Positions 1 through 12,020 of a stretch of 64,000 bases of DNA are shown piece by piece. The stretch is from Lepidonotus clava. Taxonomy: Eukaryota > Annelida > Polychaeta > Phyllodocida > Polynoidae. The stretch lies in contig OW387148.1 of NCBI GenBank assembly GCA_936440205.1, positions 26,529,961-26,593,960 of the forward strand. Direction: 5' to 3'. Position numbers and translations under genes: made by a program. Below the pieces are notes generated by a model, which saw only the letters and a program-made list of their open reading frames with translations, searched no databases and had not been told where the DNA came from. The stretch's first letter is position 1. Each line of letters opens with the position of its first letter.

Positions 1-74
1 ATTTTACTCTATGCCTGAGTTAGTCCACTAGGTATTTTATTGCACAGAGTTAAGAAAATCTTGTGTGGTATTAC

Positions 75-196
75 CTTAATGCCTGAAGGTGCGTAGTGGC
101 TTTTGACCACTAACACTTTACCTGTGTTCGTCTTTTCACCTGGGAAGGGTCCATTCAGCAGGTAAGGGTCAGGGTGGAGGGACCCTGTGAGCAGGC
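75..196 (-). CDS. Sulfotransferase coding exon 2
   Basis: Acceptor CCCTCTGTACAG before 196 and donor AAG|GTAATACC at 75. It has 122 bases: 2 to finish the Gly codon, then 40 codons. It encodes LLTGSLHPDPYLLNGPFPGE followed by the V-K-S-H segment. The equivalent WSCD region reads YTGSYYFDG...VKTHESG. The next exon is outside the window. Confidence 0.88.
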
Positions 197-2950
197 CTGT
201 ACAGAGGGAAAGGGAAAAAGATCTATCACTGCACAAAGTTAGACTAAACTGGGTGGTCTGATTGTGATTCTAATCATAAGACTGCACCTGAGTTAAAGCA
301 TATCATCAGAATTTGCAGTATAATCTGATGGTGAAATGAAAAGAATGGTTTGGACTGGTAATATCAATGGTTATGCAAAAAAACCTAGAAATTGCTAAAT
401 CATAACAGTGCAAAGAGGTGGTGCTAGTTATAAATAGAAACTGACCAAGGTAAATCTAGATTTAGATTTTTCAAGGTAGAGGAGTGGGATCTCTTCATTA
501 TACATAGCATCAATTACTAAAGCCTCATACCCCCTAGGCGATTTTACTGGCAATGGGCAACGGGCAACTGAGAGAAACGGCAGATTCTTATGATCTCCTG
601 TCAGTACGGCATATTGAAATGTGCATGTTTGATCTGAATCCGTTAAAAAATTGGCCGATTCTAGGGGTAGAATCGACCAATTTTAGCGCTGATCCACCGG
701 CTGTAAAAATCGCATAGTGGGTATGGGGCTTAAGCTTTTTACATAGAAATGATTCACTGGCCTCCAGTATTTCGTTTCTGTAAGCCTGGTGTCATAATTC
801 AAGGGTGCCACCCCTGCCAGTCACTGTAACACCGTACCTGCCACTGTACTTTCTTCGTTTCACTGCAGTAGGACATACTATTCATCACTGTACCAACCCT
901 ACTGTTCACTGTTCCATCTCCTACCTGTCACTACATGAGCTCCAACCCAGGTAGGGGACGGGATGAGAGACAGGTAGGTACAGTCTGTTTGACATTGCAG
1001 TCTGCACTGATAAACTACCTCCTGTGTGCATTTAGCAGATTTAACTTTGACTTCTTTTATTTTACCCTTGAATTGTGACATCACGCCCAAGCAAAGGAAA
1101 TATTGAAGGCCTGGATTCACCCAGTGTAAGGTGTAAAGATGCATGATTTGTAATAAAATAACTATCTATATTAATATACCAAAAAGTAAGAGGAATGAAA
1201 CCATTCTATCATGAATGGAAATAAAGTGCTTTGTGTAAGGTACTGTGTATTAAAGAGCAAAGGGATGTGGTAAGTGCACTTATAAAGAATAGAAAGATCA
1301 AACCTGAGGATTACATAAGTCTGTGGGTTAAGATTTACGCTTCAATCTCATGAAAAATGTTCACAAAACCCCTATAAGAATTTGTTAAGCATTGGCTTGC
1401 ACAATGGAATTTTTGTATGAGGGATTAAACTTATAGTTATTGTCCAGATAGTAGGTATTAGTGATTATCATTATGGGGCACCAACCTAAGTGAATACAAT
1501 AAATGACAGAGTCTATCAGTAAATTATCTAGTGAAGCCAGTCCTTTGAAAACTTGGATTCCAATATTGGGTCTTTCCGGTTGTATATAATTTATTATGGC
1601 TGCCACCTTTTCTTCCTAGCTGTATACAAGGCAGGAAAATAGGGTAGCCTATACAGGTTCACCAAAGGCTCTATACAAGTTCACCAAAGGCTCCCTAAAA
1701 ACTGGCCATGGTCCATTTTAGTGGAACATAGCCAAGACTTATAGCCCCAATAGGGAAACCTTTGTTTGCAATTCAGTCACACTCAGCTGCTTGCAGGCAG
1801 TCAGGGTGTGATCCTGCCTGGGATACCTCTTTCTGTTCCATGTGTGCCAATGACATCAAAGGCCTAGTGCTCTCAGCTCTTATGTACCTGGCACTGTGTA
1901 TGGGACCATATATGCATGCACATGAAAGAACACCTACCTTGGTTAATGTGAAGGGGTATGGTCTCTATCTTCTCATAGATAGACTCATTTCATAGATGCA
2001 GTCAAATCTTGAAGAATTGTCGAACTTTGTTCTCACCATGATATGACCACAGGTGTTAATACAACAGTAAACCCCAACAACCAACCAAATAACCTACTTT
2101 GAATCCCCACCAAAATATTAAATACAAAACCTTGAGATATTTGGGTGACTGAAAGATAATCTACAATAAGATTAGAGGTAAAGAATGGGGATGGGATTGG
2201 CTACAAGTTCAGAATTTAGCAGTGTTCAAGTTTTAGTGTTCAAGGTAGGGAGGAGTAACTAAATATCTTACCTGTGGCCTCTTGGAGCAGGTGCCTGAGC
2301 CAGGTATTTCCAGATCCTGGCCAGCTGGCCAGTATAGTTACGGGCAATGTTGGATTAGCATATACAAGCGGTCGACAATGTGTGATATTCTTTTTGGGTC
2401 TATACTTCTTTAACTTCTGAGCTGCCACTCTCTGTTTTTCCAGGGCAACTTTCCTTTGCGCAGCCTGTTGCTCTAATGAAAGACCCTTTTTAAGAGTTTT
2501 AACTTGTACCTTTGCAATATTTTTATTGGGAACATTTCTTTTAACTTCTCTCTTCTGAATGTTTGGCATTGCTCTTTGTTGTATGGCTCTCAACCTGCTG
2601 TTCTTGGCATTATTTGCAGACAAATTCATAGATCTTGGTGGGATTATTACCATTTTGTTGCCTATGTTTTTTGTTTGGTTGTGCAAACGTTGGTTATTTG
2701 GTATCTTAGGTATTCCAGGCTCTTTGTCCAGTATGTTCATGTCTTGGATATTTTTCATCATGCCTTTATTATAACTGTTGACTGACAAGTTAAAGTTTGT
2801 TTCAGCATACTGTTGTTCCATGTTATTGCTGCTGACAACATTACCTTCCTTTAGAAATGCCAGATGTAATGATGTTTGTATTACAGCAAATAATACACAT
2901 ACATAAAGATACATGCATATGAATTTCCATCTTCTCCTAGTTAGCCTCAT
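75..2950 (-). CDS. WSCD-like Golgi sulfotransferase, 5' part (two coding exons, continues off the left edge)
   Basis: Two minus-strand exons splice in phase (ACA G|GC, codon G). The product starts with a short basic cytoplasmic tail (MRLTRRRWK), one membrane segment at about residues 10-33, then a ~180-residue basic, low-complexity stalk with several N-glycosylation sequons (NLS twice, NQT, NIT). After this comes ILASWPGSGNTWLRHLLQEA, the 5'-phosphosulfate-binding loop of PAPS-dependent sulfotransferases, and VLVVKSHYAPSG, which aligns with the VKTHESG segment of WSCD1/2. This fits a type II Golgi enzyme that sulfates glycans or proteins; the substrate is not predictable. Vertebrate WSCD proteins carry WSC domains between anchor and catalytic domain; none is visible here. 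The start at 2950 is preferred because it has A at -3; an in-frame ATG at 2989 is possible. The 3'-phosphate-binding half lies outside the window. Confidence 0.88.
517..731. mobile_element. MITE family A, copy 1
   Basis: The ends are inverted copies of TAAAGCCCCATACCCACTAG followed by GCGATTTTAC. The inside carries paired CGGCCGATTC/GAATCG-type blocks. Related copies lie at 7732-7941, 13507-13749 and 22091-22324. There is no coding capacity, so it is a non-autonomous DNA transposon. The superfamily is unclear because no convincing target duplication is visible. Confidence 0.75.
1880..2093 (+). repeat. SINE-like repeat with CAAC tail, copy 1
   Basis: Shares the blocks TATGGGACC, AAAGAACACCTACCTTGG, AAGGGGTATGGTCTCTA and a terminal CAACCAACC tail with 44427-44591, and the first half with 34603-34703. 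A recurring 3' tail of this kind is typical of a SINE or a 5'-truncated LINE end. No tRNA-like head was recognised. Confidence 0.55.
2272..2950 (-). CDS. Sulfotransferase coding exon 1
   Basis: Open from ATG (2948-2950) to donor G|GTAAGAT at 2271/2272. It encodes the anchor, the Lys/Arg/Gln/Asn-rich stalk and the phosphosulfate-binding loop with the G-S-G-N-T-W core. The last base starts the Gly codon completed by the next exon. Confidence 0.9.
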
Positions 2951-5547
2951 GCTGTTGGGGAACCCTTTAAACAAGAAAATAATCACCATTAACAAATTGG
3001 CGCTGATGTAACATGTATTGTTGAGGATAATTCCAGGTATCTCAGGGGCTACTGTTCTGTATGATTACACAAACATAGACACATCCAACACACACAAAAT
3101 ACATACATGTATGTATATTCAACTGAATTACCTATATATATAAAACATATATAGATATTATCACAAAAAAATCATCGTAAATTTATCAAATTCTTCAACC
3201 AGGCATAGAGATACATAACATAGATAGGACGCTTGTGTTGTTTCTAGCTTTTCCTTGTCTCAGCTTAATTATTAGGTGAAGCCTAAAGGTATTTTTTTTC
3301 CACACCTGTTTGGAGAGTGTTAGGTATTAGATACTACTTTTACACCTTTTAACCATACTGGACATAATTATTCAGAAACTATCATATTGATAATAATGAT
3401 AATGAAAGTTGCTGAGCATCCGAGTTGTACCATGGTCAATGGTGGTGTGTTTCATGGTCCATTGGGATGAGGTCAGGGTTTTTATGGATGCCATATTATC
3501 AGGAAGCAGTACACATTTTACCTAATGTTATCATCATAATATTAACATGGTGGAGGCACAGCTTTAGGTAAAAAGTGGTCTTACTACCAAGAATATACTT
3601 GTATCATTCTGTTTCATACCCATATCAAATCAAATTGTGTTATGTTGGTTTATATAGTTCCTCAAGAATTCCAAAATACCCTTCATAATGAAAACCAATT
3701 GTTTCTATTTCATCTTGTATTGCTTACCAAAGGTTTTTGTGTATGTGTAAAGATGTCAGTTATGGACCAATTTATAAACTAAAAGAAGTGCATGGATGTA
3801 AATCACCTCTGATGCCTCTGGGCGAGGAAATAATTTTCAAGGAGATACAACATAAAACAAATATTTTAAAAGAAGTACATACCAGTTCCTTGCTCGAAGC
3901 ATTTGCACACTGTACACAATTGATTGTGTCACCCACCTGTACCCTCTAATAATAATTTCTTATACATTTGCAATAGTCCAAGTAGATCAGTCACATCAAT
4001 TATCTACTGAATACTTTATATCCACAGTAGGCTGTGTGTCTGATAGCAGAGAATTAAGATGTAGGCATGTGTAATTGACAGAGGTGTGCGCATGTGTGAG
4101 AATTATATAGGTCATATGAGGAGGTACACTTTTAAGGCCAAGGAGTGGGCTCCCTATCTTTCAGTACTGAATCTGTACCATGCAAAATAAATTGCATTCT
4201 ACCATTATAAAAAGGAAATTAGAATAACTTAAACACAAGCTATAATTATTCTAACTAAGGTCAATACAACAAATCTGTGATTCTCAATGTATGTATTTTA
4301 GTAATGTTTCTTGAGCAAAGTGCCAGAGAAACTAACACAAATGTGGTTAAGCCCATGGAGAGGACAGTGTCGTGTACCTTTTAAGGCTCATAAGCATGGG
4401 CATCAGGCCTGCCGGCCACCACCACGCATCCACACAGTACACTGAGGAGTAATTTTTGCTATTGGTATAAAATATTGATCAACAGATGACTGAAAGTGTT
4501 TCCGGACAAAACCTATAATGCATAAACTAGTAGAAGGAAGAAAAGACTTTCTGCAGTGATGCTTTGAAGACCATGGCATAGGCCCAAAATATTGGATTGC
4601 AATACAGATGTAGGAAGCTAAAAGGATACCTAAATTTATCCATAACTTACACAATTGATTCATTGTCCCACCAGATATGTGCAAGTCTGGTACAGATTCA
4701 ATTATTACAAATTCAAATTATATATCTGCAACAAGTTTCCTTGATATAAGTATTAGTAATCATCAAGCAGTATATCTTCAAAGAACAAACTTAAGATAGA
4801 ATGCCCAAATATTAATTATGTCATACCAGTATTTCTGTGAGGATTCTTTTAAACAATTATGCAAATAATGCAGCAGAAAGTTTGGAAGAATTCAATAATG
4901 TCTAAGACCAAAATAAAGGCTTGGAAATTATGCTAGATCTTTTAACTGATGTTATAGATAATATGTGTCAATTTAAAGACTACTGAGTCATGACCAGAGA
5001 GATCATAGAAATGATTAGAAATAAAGGTAAACCTTTTACCAAACCAAGTGATCAAAGTTGGAGGGTGATAGGTGGGCAGCAGAAAGAGCCAGATATAGAG
5101 TAAATAATAGGGTGAAAAATATGTATTTGAACTCATCAAAAGCTGCCTAAATGATAATCAAAATGGCCAAAAGAAATTGGATGCCTCAATAGCAAATTTG
5201 CTGCCAGGTGCTGTGAAATAACATGACCTTTGTATAAGTAATTACTTGTGTGGTAGAATGCGATCAAAAATATCAAACAATATTAGGGGCCTACTTTCCA
5301 CAAGACTCATATTGGGGCCACTCTTATTCAGTTTTGTGAATAACATATTGGAGTCCATCTTAACATCAAAGTGTGTATTTTATGAGGATAATATTACACA
5401 TCTACAGCTGCACTAAATGTATTATCGTCAATGATTTTACCTTACTTTGATTATGCTAATGTAGTGTATGCTTCTACTAATCAAGGTGATCTAACCAAAT
5501 ACTCCCAACTGTGCTTCGAAGCCTTGCTTACAATGTAAATTTGGGGG
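2951..5547. other. Intergenic, AT-rich, no gene recognised
   Basis: Lies 5' of the sulfotransferase start and may include its untranslated leader and promoter. Short ORFs here are AT-rich and lack family features. No clear repeat was seen. Confidence 0.5.
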
Positions 5548-6180
5548 GGTCAAAAGTTAACATCTTCAGCTGTTTAGCTGCTAGTGTGTTTTGGCCTACC
5601 ATGACCCTATTAATATCTAACTTCCTCTCCTGTGATAGTGTGACATATACATGATGTTTGTTGAATACCGGTCTTTCACTGAGAGAAAGCATTATTATCA
5701 CAATCCCGGATCAACACCTATTTTATAATGAATTATGGAAAAAAATGTATAGGTTTAGATTTTTTAATTACTAAGATGGCACGTAGCAATTACATTATTG
5801 AAGGTGGGGGCAGTCAAAAGTTAACATCTTCAACTGTTTAGCTGCTAGTGTGTTTTAGCCTACCATGACCCTATTATTATCTAACTTCCTCTCCTGTGAT
5901 AGTGTGACATATACATGATGTTTGTTGAATACCGGTCTTTCACTGAGACAAAGCATTAGTATCACAATCATGGATCAACACCTATTTTATAATGAAATAT
6001 GAAAAACGATGTATAGGTTTGGAATTTGGGTTTCCTTATATGAGTTTGAGGAGAATTTACAAGAGTTTGGCCCAGCTAACTTGTGATGTAGCAGAAATGT
6101 TATACAACCATGCATCCTCTTTTGGTCAGTTTTCTATTTACTAAGATGGCACGTAACAATTAGATTATTGAAGGTGAGGT
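5548..6180. repeat. Tandem duplication, about 2.3 copies
   Basis: A block starting GTCAAAAGTTAACATCTTCA (about 5550) recurs from about 5815 with few differences, including GAATACCGGTCTTTCACTGA. The spacer ACTAAGATGGCACGTA occurs at about 5772 and again at about 6139. The copies are about 264 bp apart, with about 100 bp of extra sequence in the second. It is non-coding. Confidence 0.8.
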
Positions 6181-7731
6181 TGAGACCTCACAAAATCAGT
6201 ATGTTATTATATATATACTTTTTGGTGAGGTTGTGATGAAACCAAAACAGAACATTATTAGAACATTTTGTTTGGGTTGAAGAATGTAACCAGAATGTTG
6301 TTATAATGTAATAATGTCACAGTGCAACATCACGGCAGTACTTTACAGCGATGTAATTGGGAGCATCAAAAGAACGTAACAAGAACCAAACAGAACATTA
6401 CGGCAATGTTATAACAACTTTGCATTCTTGGCCGGGGGGCCCCACATCAAATGTGCTGTCGGGGTTTATTGTGAGGCTTACCTTATGCAACAGCATATAA
6501 CAAGAAATTATCCCCACTAATTGAGGTGATAGATTTTGAGGAATTAAACTATTCTTTCATGTACTCCACTGTGTGATATAATGCCTCGAATATTACAAAT
6601 AATTTTTCCTACACTTTGGTAATAGGTAGCTTCGCGCTAACGGTAAAGTGATGATATTCATTTCATCATCAGATTGAAAGGTGACATACTTACCTTAGAT
6701 TTTAAACTAAACATGAATTCCTGAATCTTAAATACTAATCTCTATCACATAAACTGATACTTTGAAGAAGAGTACATGTCATAAATGTATATTTACCTGA
6801 GTAAAATCCAAAATGGTGTCACTTCAGGCCATGTTTCTGGCTTTCTGTTACACATCCTATATAAAGCAAAAAAGCACTGCTGCTTCTAACACAACTTTAT
6901 GCTTGGTTGCTTGCTGAACGCCCAAGCTGTCCTACTTTCCTAGTAAATACAGTTGATACATTTCTATAAGGCCTTCGATGTCACAGTGCAATAGAGGTTT
7001 TTCCAGATCACGCCACCTGACTCAAAATATGTGCATAGATGGAAATGCAATTACTGCAATTCCTTATGAAAGTTGTGCAAATGTGCATGGTCGTAAATTT
7101 ATGCAATTATAGAAATTTGGTCCGTTCAGACAAGCAAGTCAGGTGTGTTGGCAAATGTTTGTCATGGTCAATGCATGTGTAGACATAGGAGTGACATACA
7201 ATGCCTTGTATACTCCTAGAAATATCTTCATATTCTGGATGTTTATTTGGTATTATTAATAGTTTTATGAAAATAAATGTCCATAGAATATTGTGATGAA
7301 TCTGGATTAATGAATGGAAACAATAAAATGTGATGCAGGGTTTCAAACTGCACCAAAGTATTCTGTCTTTAATAACAATAAAATTGGCATTTTTCCTAAT
7401 AAATCGAGTTAGGTGTTCCTCACACACTGCACAAATGTTGACCTTTACTGCCATCTAAGCTTTTAAATAGGGTCACTAAAGTACATTAAATGTTATACAA
7501 GACCTTTTCAGGATTTTAAATACCATTCAAGGACTACATTTACAAGACCTTTTTAGTGTTTTAAAGGTAATATGCTAAAGGTTTTGTTAAGGTCACCTTT
7601 CCCTTTCCTTTTGATGTACACCTTCCTAAACTGAATCTGTTCTTCACACATTCAGTGGGAAGGACTATTGGTCACCTGCCTTTCTACCAGTTGTAAGATA
7701 TTGGTGGTCAGTGGCAGAGGGGTCAAACACC
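6181..7731. other. Intergenic, no gene recognised
   Basis: Positions 6230-6430 contain repeated and inverted AACATT/AATGTT words (GAATGTTGTTATAATG and its partner AATGTTATAACAAC), perhaps a decayed inverted-repeat element. The rest is AT-rich and featureless. A 115-codon minus-strand ORF at 7107-7454 has no recognisable domain and was not called. Confidence 0.45.
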
Positions 7732-7941
7732 CTAAAGCCCCATACCCACTAGGCGATTTTACCAGCAACAGACAACTAGAAACGGGCAGAATTGGCCGAT
7801 TCCTATGATCCCCTGTTAGTATAGTATATTGAAATGTAGAGGTTTGATCTGAATCGCTGGGGAATCTAAGGGAAGAATCAGCTGATTTTAATGGCGATCT
7901 GTCGGCCGACTCAAGGATAGTTGCCTAGTGAGTATGGCCCT
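7732..7941. mobile_element. MITE family A, copy 2
   Basis: Left end TAAAGCCCCATACCCACTAG and right end GAGTATGGCCCTTA, inverted. It shares internal ATTGGCCGATTCCTATGATC and TTTGATCTGAATC blocks with the copy at 517-731. Confidence 0.78.
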
Positions 7942-8159
7942 TAATTGACCAGTGCCACCTCCCACCCTACCTGCCTAGACATTATGACGACGCCAAAACG
8001 TCTGTAAAAGTCAGACTTACATATTTTGCATGCCATTTTTCAGTTGGCACTAGAAAAATGGAAATTCTGAAACATGAGACCATGAGAATATATATTACAC
8101 AAATCTTAAGGTTTTAGGTTGGATATTAAGTTATTCATTCGTGCTTGAAACATAACAGT

Positions 8160-8900
8160 GGAAATTAAAATTTGATCACTTTCCGATATACATAGATGAC
8201 CCTAGCTCTGGAAATATTTTGTAAATGATACTCAATGATAAAAACATGATAAAGAAATGATAAAGGAACAAAATATTGTATAGGCCTACTCTGGCTTTGA
8301 TGGAAGGGACTCGCACTATGCTACTCCCCTCTCTGCACTGGGGTTTTCCATCAAAGATAACCTAGTTGGACTAGATCTATAGCTGTTTAAGAGGTAGCTG
8401 TAATTGACAGCGGCGTTTTTATATTTCCCCATTGAGAAAAGGAGGGCAACAGTAGACAGTGTTCGAAGGGCACCCTGATCTTAGGTGCTCTAGATGAGGG
8501 ACACATGCACACCTTACATACATTAAAAAAATTGTTTAGTCTTACTAACTAATCTCTATCTCAAATACCAAAATAAATGCACATAATTTTACTTCTTTTA
8601 CAAATGGATAAGCCATTATCAATTTCAAAATCTAACAAAAATTGGATTTGACAATGCAGTAGCACTGTAGTAACATTAATTCTATATAAAGTGTTAATTT
8701 TGAGAAATGATCGCCCTCCCTGCTCGGTGTATGCCGAGGCAGCATTGCTTTCATCGAGGTCTATGGGAGGTCATGGTTGACTGTCCCCATGGCCCCTCGA
8801 CTGACTATAGGTCTGGTAGGCAAATAGGGCACTTGAAAAAATATTTCCAGAGCTAGGGTCATGTGTGTATATCTGAAAAATGATCAAATCTTACTTTCCA
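8160..8900. mobile_element. Inverted-repeat element of about 740 bp
   Basis: The left arm (about 8160-8222) contains TGACCCTAGCTCTGGAAATA. The right arm (about 8837-8897) is its reverse complement, with further matching ATATACA and TTTGATCA blocks outside it. The inside is non-coding, consistent with a MITE or foldback element. Confidence 0.65.
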
Positions 8901-8987
8901 AATAGGGCACAAAATATCGAATTCAATAAGAGATAGATTTCCTGTAATATGATAAAAGAAAATACTCAGAAAATATTCAGTAGAGTA

Positions 8988-11024
8988 GAGGTGCCAGTTT
9001 TTGCGCATCACTAGTTTTCGCACATTTTACGCATTTTTACAAACGCATTTTTTCTAAAGTCATCAGAAACTTGTTTTTTTCCACTGAGATATATCAGGGT
9101 GTCCTGGTTGAATAAATGTGAGTGTTTTTTTTTGTTATTTGCAAATATTTAGGTATTCTAGCAACAAAAACATGCAGTGATGTCTTTATTAAATGGAAAA
9201 CTGGTGGGACCCTTATAATTTCATATTTTCTCAAATAATACATAAAAAAACGATTTCTTAAAATATAAAAGAAATCTAGGCACTCAAAATGTTATAGATA
9301 TTAGTTTAAGGTAATGTGCCGTCCTATGTATCTGAAAAAAGTAATTTCCTTTATATATTTTAGAAAATAGAGCCCTGTGTGAAAACTAATGACAAAAAAT
9401 GAGGCAGTTGTCAGTTTTCGCGCATTTTTCACATATTTTTCCGAAATTTCCGAATTTTCACAATTCAAAGATAAAAAAAACTTGGGATTTTTTTTTTAAA
9501 TTAAGTGTTTCTATATTTGTAAGGTATTTTCGAAAAACAATATCAATAAAAAAGTTTATTAATACTCTTTTTAGCTTTAACTAGGGCGAATTTATGCTTT
9601 TGTCAGTTATGAATAATGCACAAACATGCATATTTCTTTTTTTTTTTCTTGCATCTCTTGTTTGGAATCTATTAGACAGCATAGCATTCCTCTTATCCAT
9701 ATAACCAACTACTAAGAAGTCAGCATTTAACTTGCCTCTAATAGATATCCATAGATAATCTTTTTCTGATGCTATATATATATGATATTTTCTTTCTGTT
9801 AAATAATTTACGCATTTTACACCTAAAATATGCATAAATGCGCGAAAACTGACACCAAAATGCGCGGAAATAGGCTCCAGGTGCGCGGAAACTGAAGAAT
9901 TGACATTAGCAAATGATTCCACAGCTTATCAACTATAAAATATCATTTTTATCTCTTTTTTTTCAAATACGATTTACCTGGCCATATGCACCCCAGAAGA
10001 TCGAAAACCATGAATATAACAATTATTTTCAGCAATATATGGCAGCAAATCCTGTTTTAGGGCCCTTAGTGCGTGAAAACTGGCCGCTAGGCTATGTTAG
10101 TGTTTCATTTTCCTTTGTCAATTCTTCAGTTTTCGCGCACCTGGAGCCTATTTTCGCGCATTTTGGTGTCAATTTTCGCGCATTTAAGCATATTTTAGAT
10201 GAAAAAAGGGTAAAATATTCAATAGAAAGAAAATAATTTTTATCATATATGAAGTATCAGAAAAAGATTGTCTACCAATATCTGTTACAAAAAACAATTG
10301 TTGACGCCTTTGTTATTTGTAATATGAATATTAGAAATGATATGTTGTCTGGAAAATTCTAAATAAGAGATTCATGAAAAAAAGAAGGAAATGTCATATT
10401 TGTGCATTATTAATAGCTTTTAAAAGCATTAATACCCCCAAGTAAAGACAAAAAAACGTATGCATCAAAGTTTTAGTTGATATTATTTTAGAAAAATACC
10501 TTACAAATATCAAGAAGCTTGTTTAAAAAAAAATGAAGTTTTTATATGGAAAAATGTTGGAAAATTCGGAAAAATGCGTGAAAAATGCGCGAAAACTGAC
10601 AACTGCCCAATCTTTTGTCCTCAGTTTTCACGCAGGTGTCTATTTCCTACAAATGTACCAAAAAAAATGCATTTCTGATATGTATATGACGGCAAATCAC
10701 CTTAAACTAATATATGCAATATTTTGAGCCAGAATACTTATTTCTCATTTAAGAAATCAAACTTTGATTCCTTATTTCAAAAAATACGATATTTTAAGGA
10801 TCTAGCCAGTTTTCCTTGTAATAGGGATATCACTACATGTTTTTTGCTGTCAGAATACCTAAAATATCTGGAAATCACTATGAAAAGCTCTTTTTTTTAT
10901 ATAAACATAACATTCTCATTAATCTCAGAGGGAAATAACGGGTTCTAGATGATTCTAGAAAAAATGCGTTCATAAAAATGCGTAAAATGCGCAAAAACTA
11001 GTGATGCGCAGAAACTGGCACCTC
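8988..11024. mobile_element. 2.04-kb palindromic (foldback) element with TA target duplication
   Basis: The two halves are inverted copies: GAGGTGCCAGTTTTTGCGCA at the left is matched at the right, and similarity continues inward for about 920 bp per arm around a centre near 10006, leaving about 190 bp unpaired. TA flanks both ends (8986-8987, 11025-11026), as in Tc1/mariner-like insertions. Each arm holds several copies of a TTTTCGCGCATTT-like word at matching distances (9017, 9414, 9838-9885 and their partners). There is no transposase ORF. Arms have drifted visibly, so it is not recent. Confidence 0.82.
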
Positions 11025-11220
11025 TATATCGTGAATAACATAGTGTTATATCACGCATTTTCAAAGAAATTGTCAGGAAATATTAATAAGAATGATTTTC
11101 TAATAATACATGAGTTACAGGTTGAATATGGGGCTTTATTTCACCCCCGATACAAAGTCGCCTATCTTTTAACACTGGAGGACAGCTACGAACCGGCCCG
11201 GGCAATACAGGGTTTGTATT

Positions 11221-11246
11221 GCCCTGGTGTGACGTCACACCAGGGC
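11221..11246. promoter_or_regulatory. Perfect 26-bp palindrome centred on TGACGTCA
   Basis: Positions 11221-11246 read the same on both strands, with the core TGACGTCA (a CRE-type bZIP site) in the middle and GCCCTGG/CCAGGGC at the edges. It sits in a GC-richer patch with CGCCGCAGGGCG. Function is unknown. Confidence 0.4.
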
Positions 11247-11318
11247 GATCCAGGTCGCCGCAGGGCGAGGTAAACAAAAGGTAAACAAACGTAAACAACT
11301 TCGCATGAAATTCGAACA

Positions 11319-11587
11319 ATAAACGCATTTTCGCTTTCCAAACGCATTATAAGTAAACAAATATGTAAGAGGAGGTGAAATGTGCAATTATTGTGCATTT
11401 TAACGGGCATTTCATGCGTATTTCGCGAGTTTGTTTACATGTTTGGTTACGATGTGTGGCGCCACCTAGCGTAATGTGCGGAAACTGACGAAACATTTGG
11501 TTACGCAGAGTGTAAAACGCATAATAAACGCATGATCACTGTCCAAAACGGATTAATAGTAAACAAATATGTAAGAGGAGGTGAAAT
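11319..11587. repeat. Direct repeat, two copies about 206 bp apart
   Basis: GTAAACAAATATGTAAGAGG is followed by AGGTGAAAT at 11353-11381 and again at 11559-11587. The 30-40 bases before each are also related (AATAAACGCAT...CCAAA). It lies directly beside the palindromic element and shares its GCGGAAACTGACG word near 11479. Confidence 0.75.
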
Positions 11588-11593
11588 AAATTC

Positions 11594-11751
11594 AATACTG
11601 ACCTTGGTCGGGCCCCCGCGCACTGTATTGCGTCTCGGGGACTCGTTCACTCAGGGTCCGCTCTCGGGCACTGCGGGCCCTCTAGCGGACCCTGAGTGAA
11701 CTAGTCCCCTCGCCGCAATACGGTGCGCGGGACCCCGCCCCGGTCAGTATT
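11594..11751. repeat. GC-rich 158-bp hairpin
   Basis: Arms AATACTGACC...AGGGTCCGCT (11594-11660) and AGCGGACCCT...GGTCAGTATT (11683-11751) pair with few mismatches around a loop of about 20 bases. GC content far exceeds the flanks. It may be a small foldback transposon. Confidence 0.75.
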
Positions 11752-12020
11752 TACTTAATATAGTTATGTAATAGATTTGTATGTATAATTTGTACTTACA
11801 AGTGGTTTGAAGGGGGTTTGTAGTTCTGTCCCAGAAGGTCCCAAACTAGCACATGTAGGCAGGTCCAGGTCAAGGGTCAGAATGCCAGGACAGGTCACCT
11901 AGGGACAAGGTAAGGGGAGGCAACAGTGGTGCCCCCACCATGCCCGGTGGTCGAAAACGGAACTAACGCGTCGACGCTGCTACAGTTACATTGATGTTTT
12001 TTCATCAATACCCTCCATGC

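Larger units (their letters stand above)
197..2271 (-). other. Sulfotransferase intron 1
   Basis: A 2.07-kb intron. It holds a MITE (517-731) and a SINE-like fragment (1880-2093). Positions 780-930 repeat loosely around a CACTGT word. No further exon is supported. Confidence 0.6.

Noticed and set aside
899-1144. Minus ORF in the sulfotransferase intron as an extra exon
   Set aside because: Exons 1 and 2 already join in phase with continuous WSCD homology, leaving no room for an insert.
7107-7454. Minus-strand ORF of 115 codons
   Set aside because: AT-rich, no domain, no splice or promoter context; length is expected by chance in this composition.
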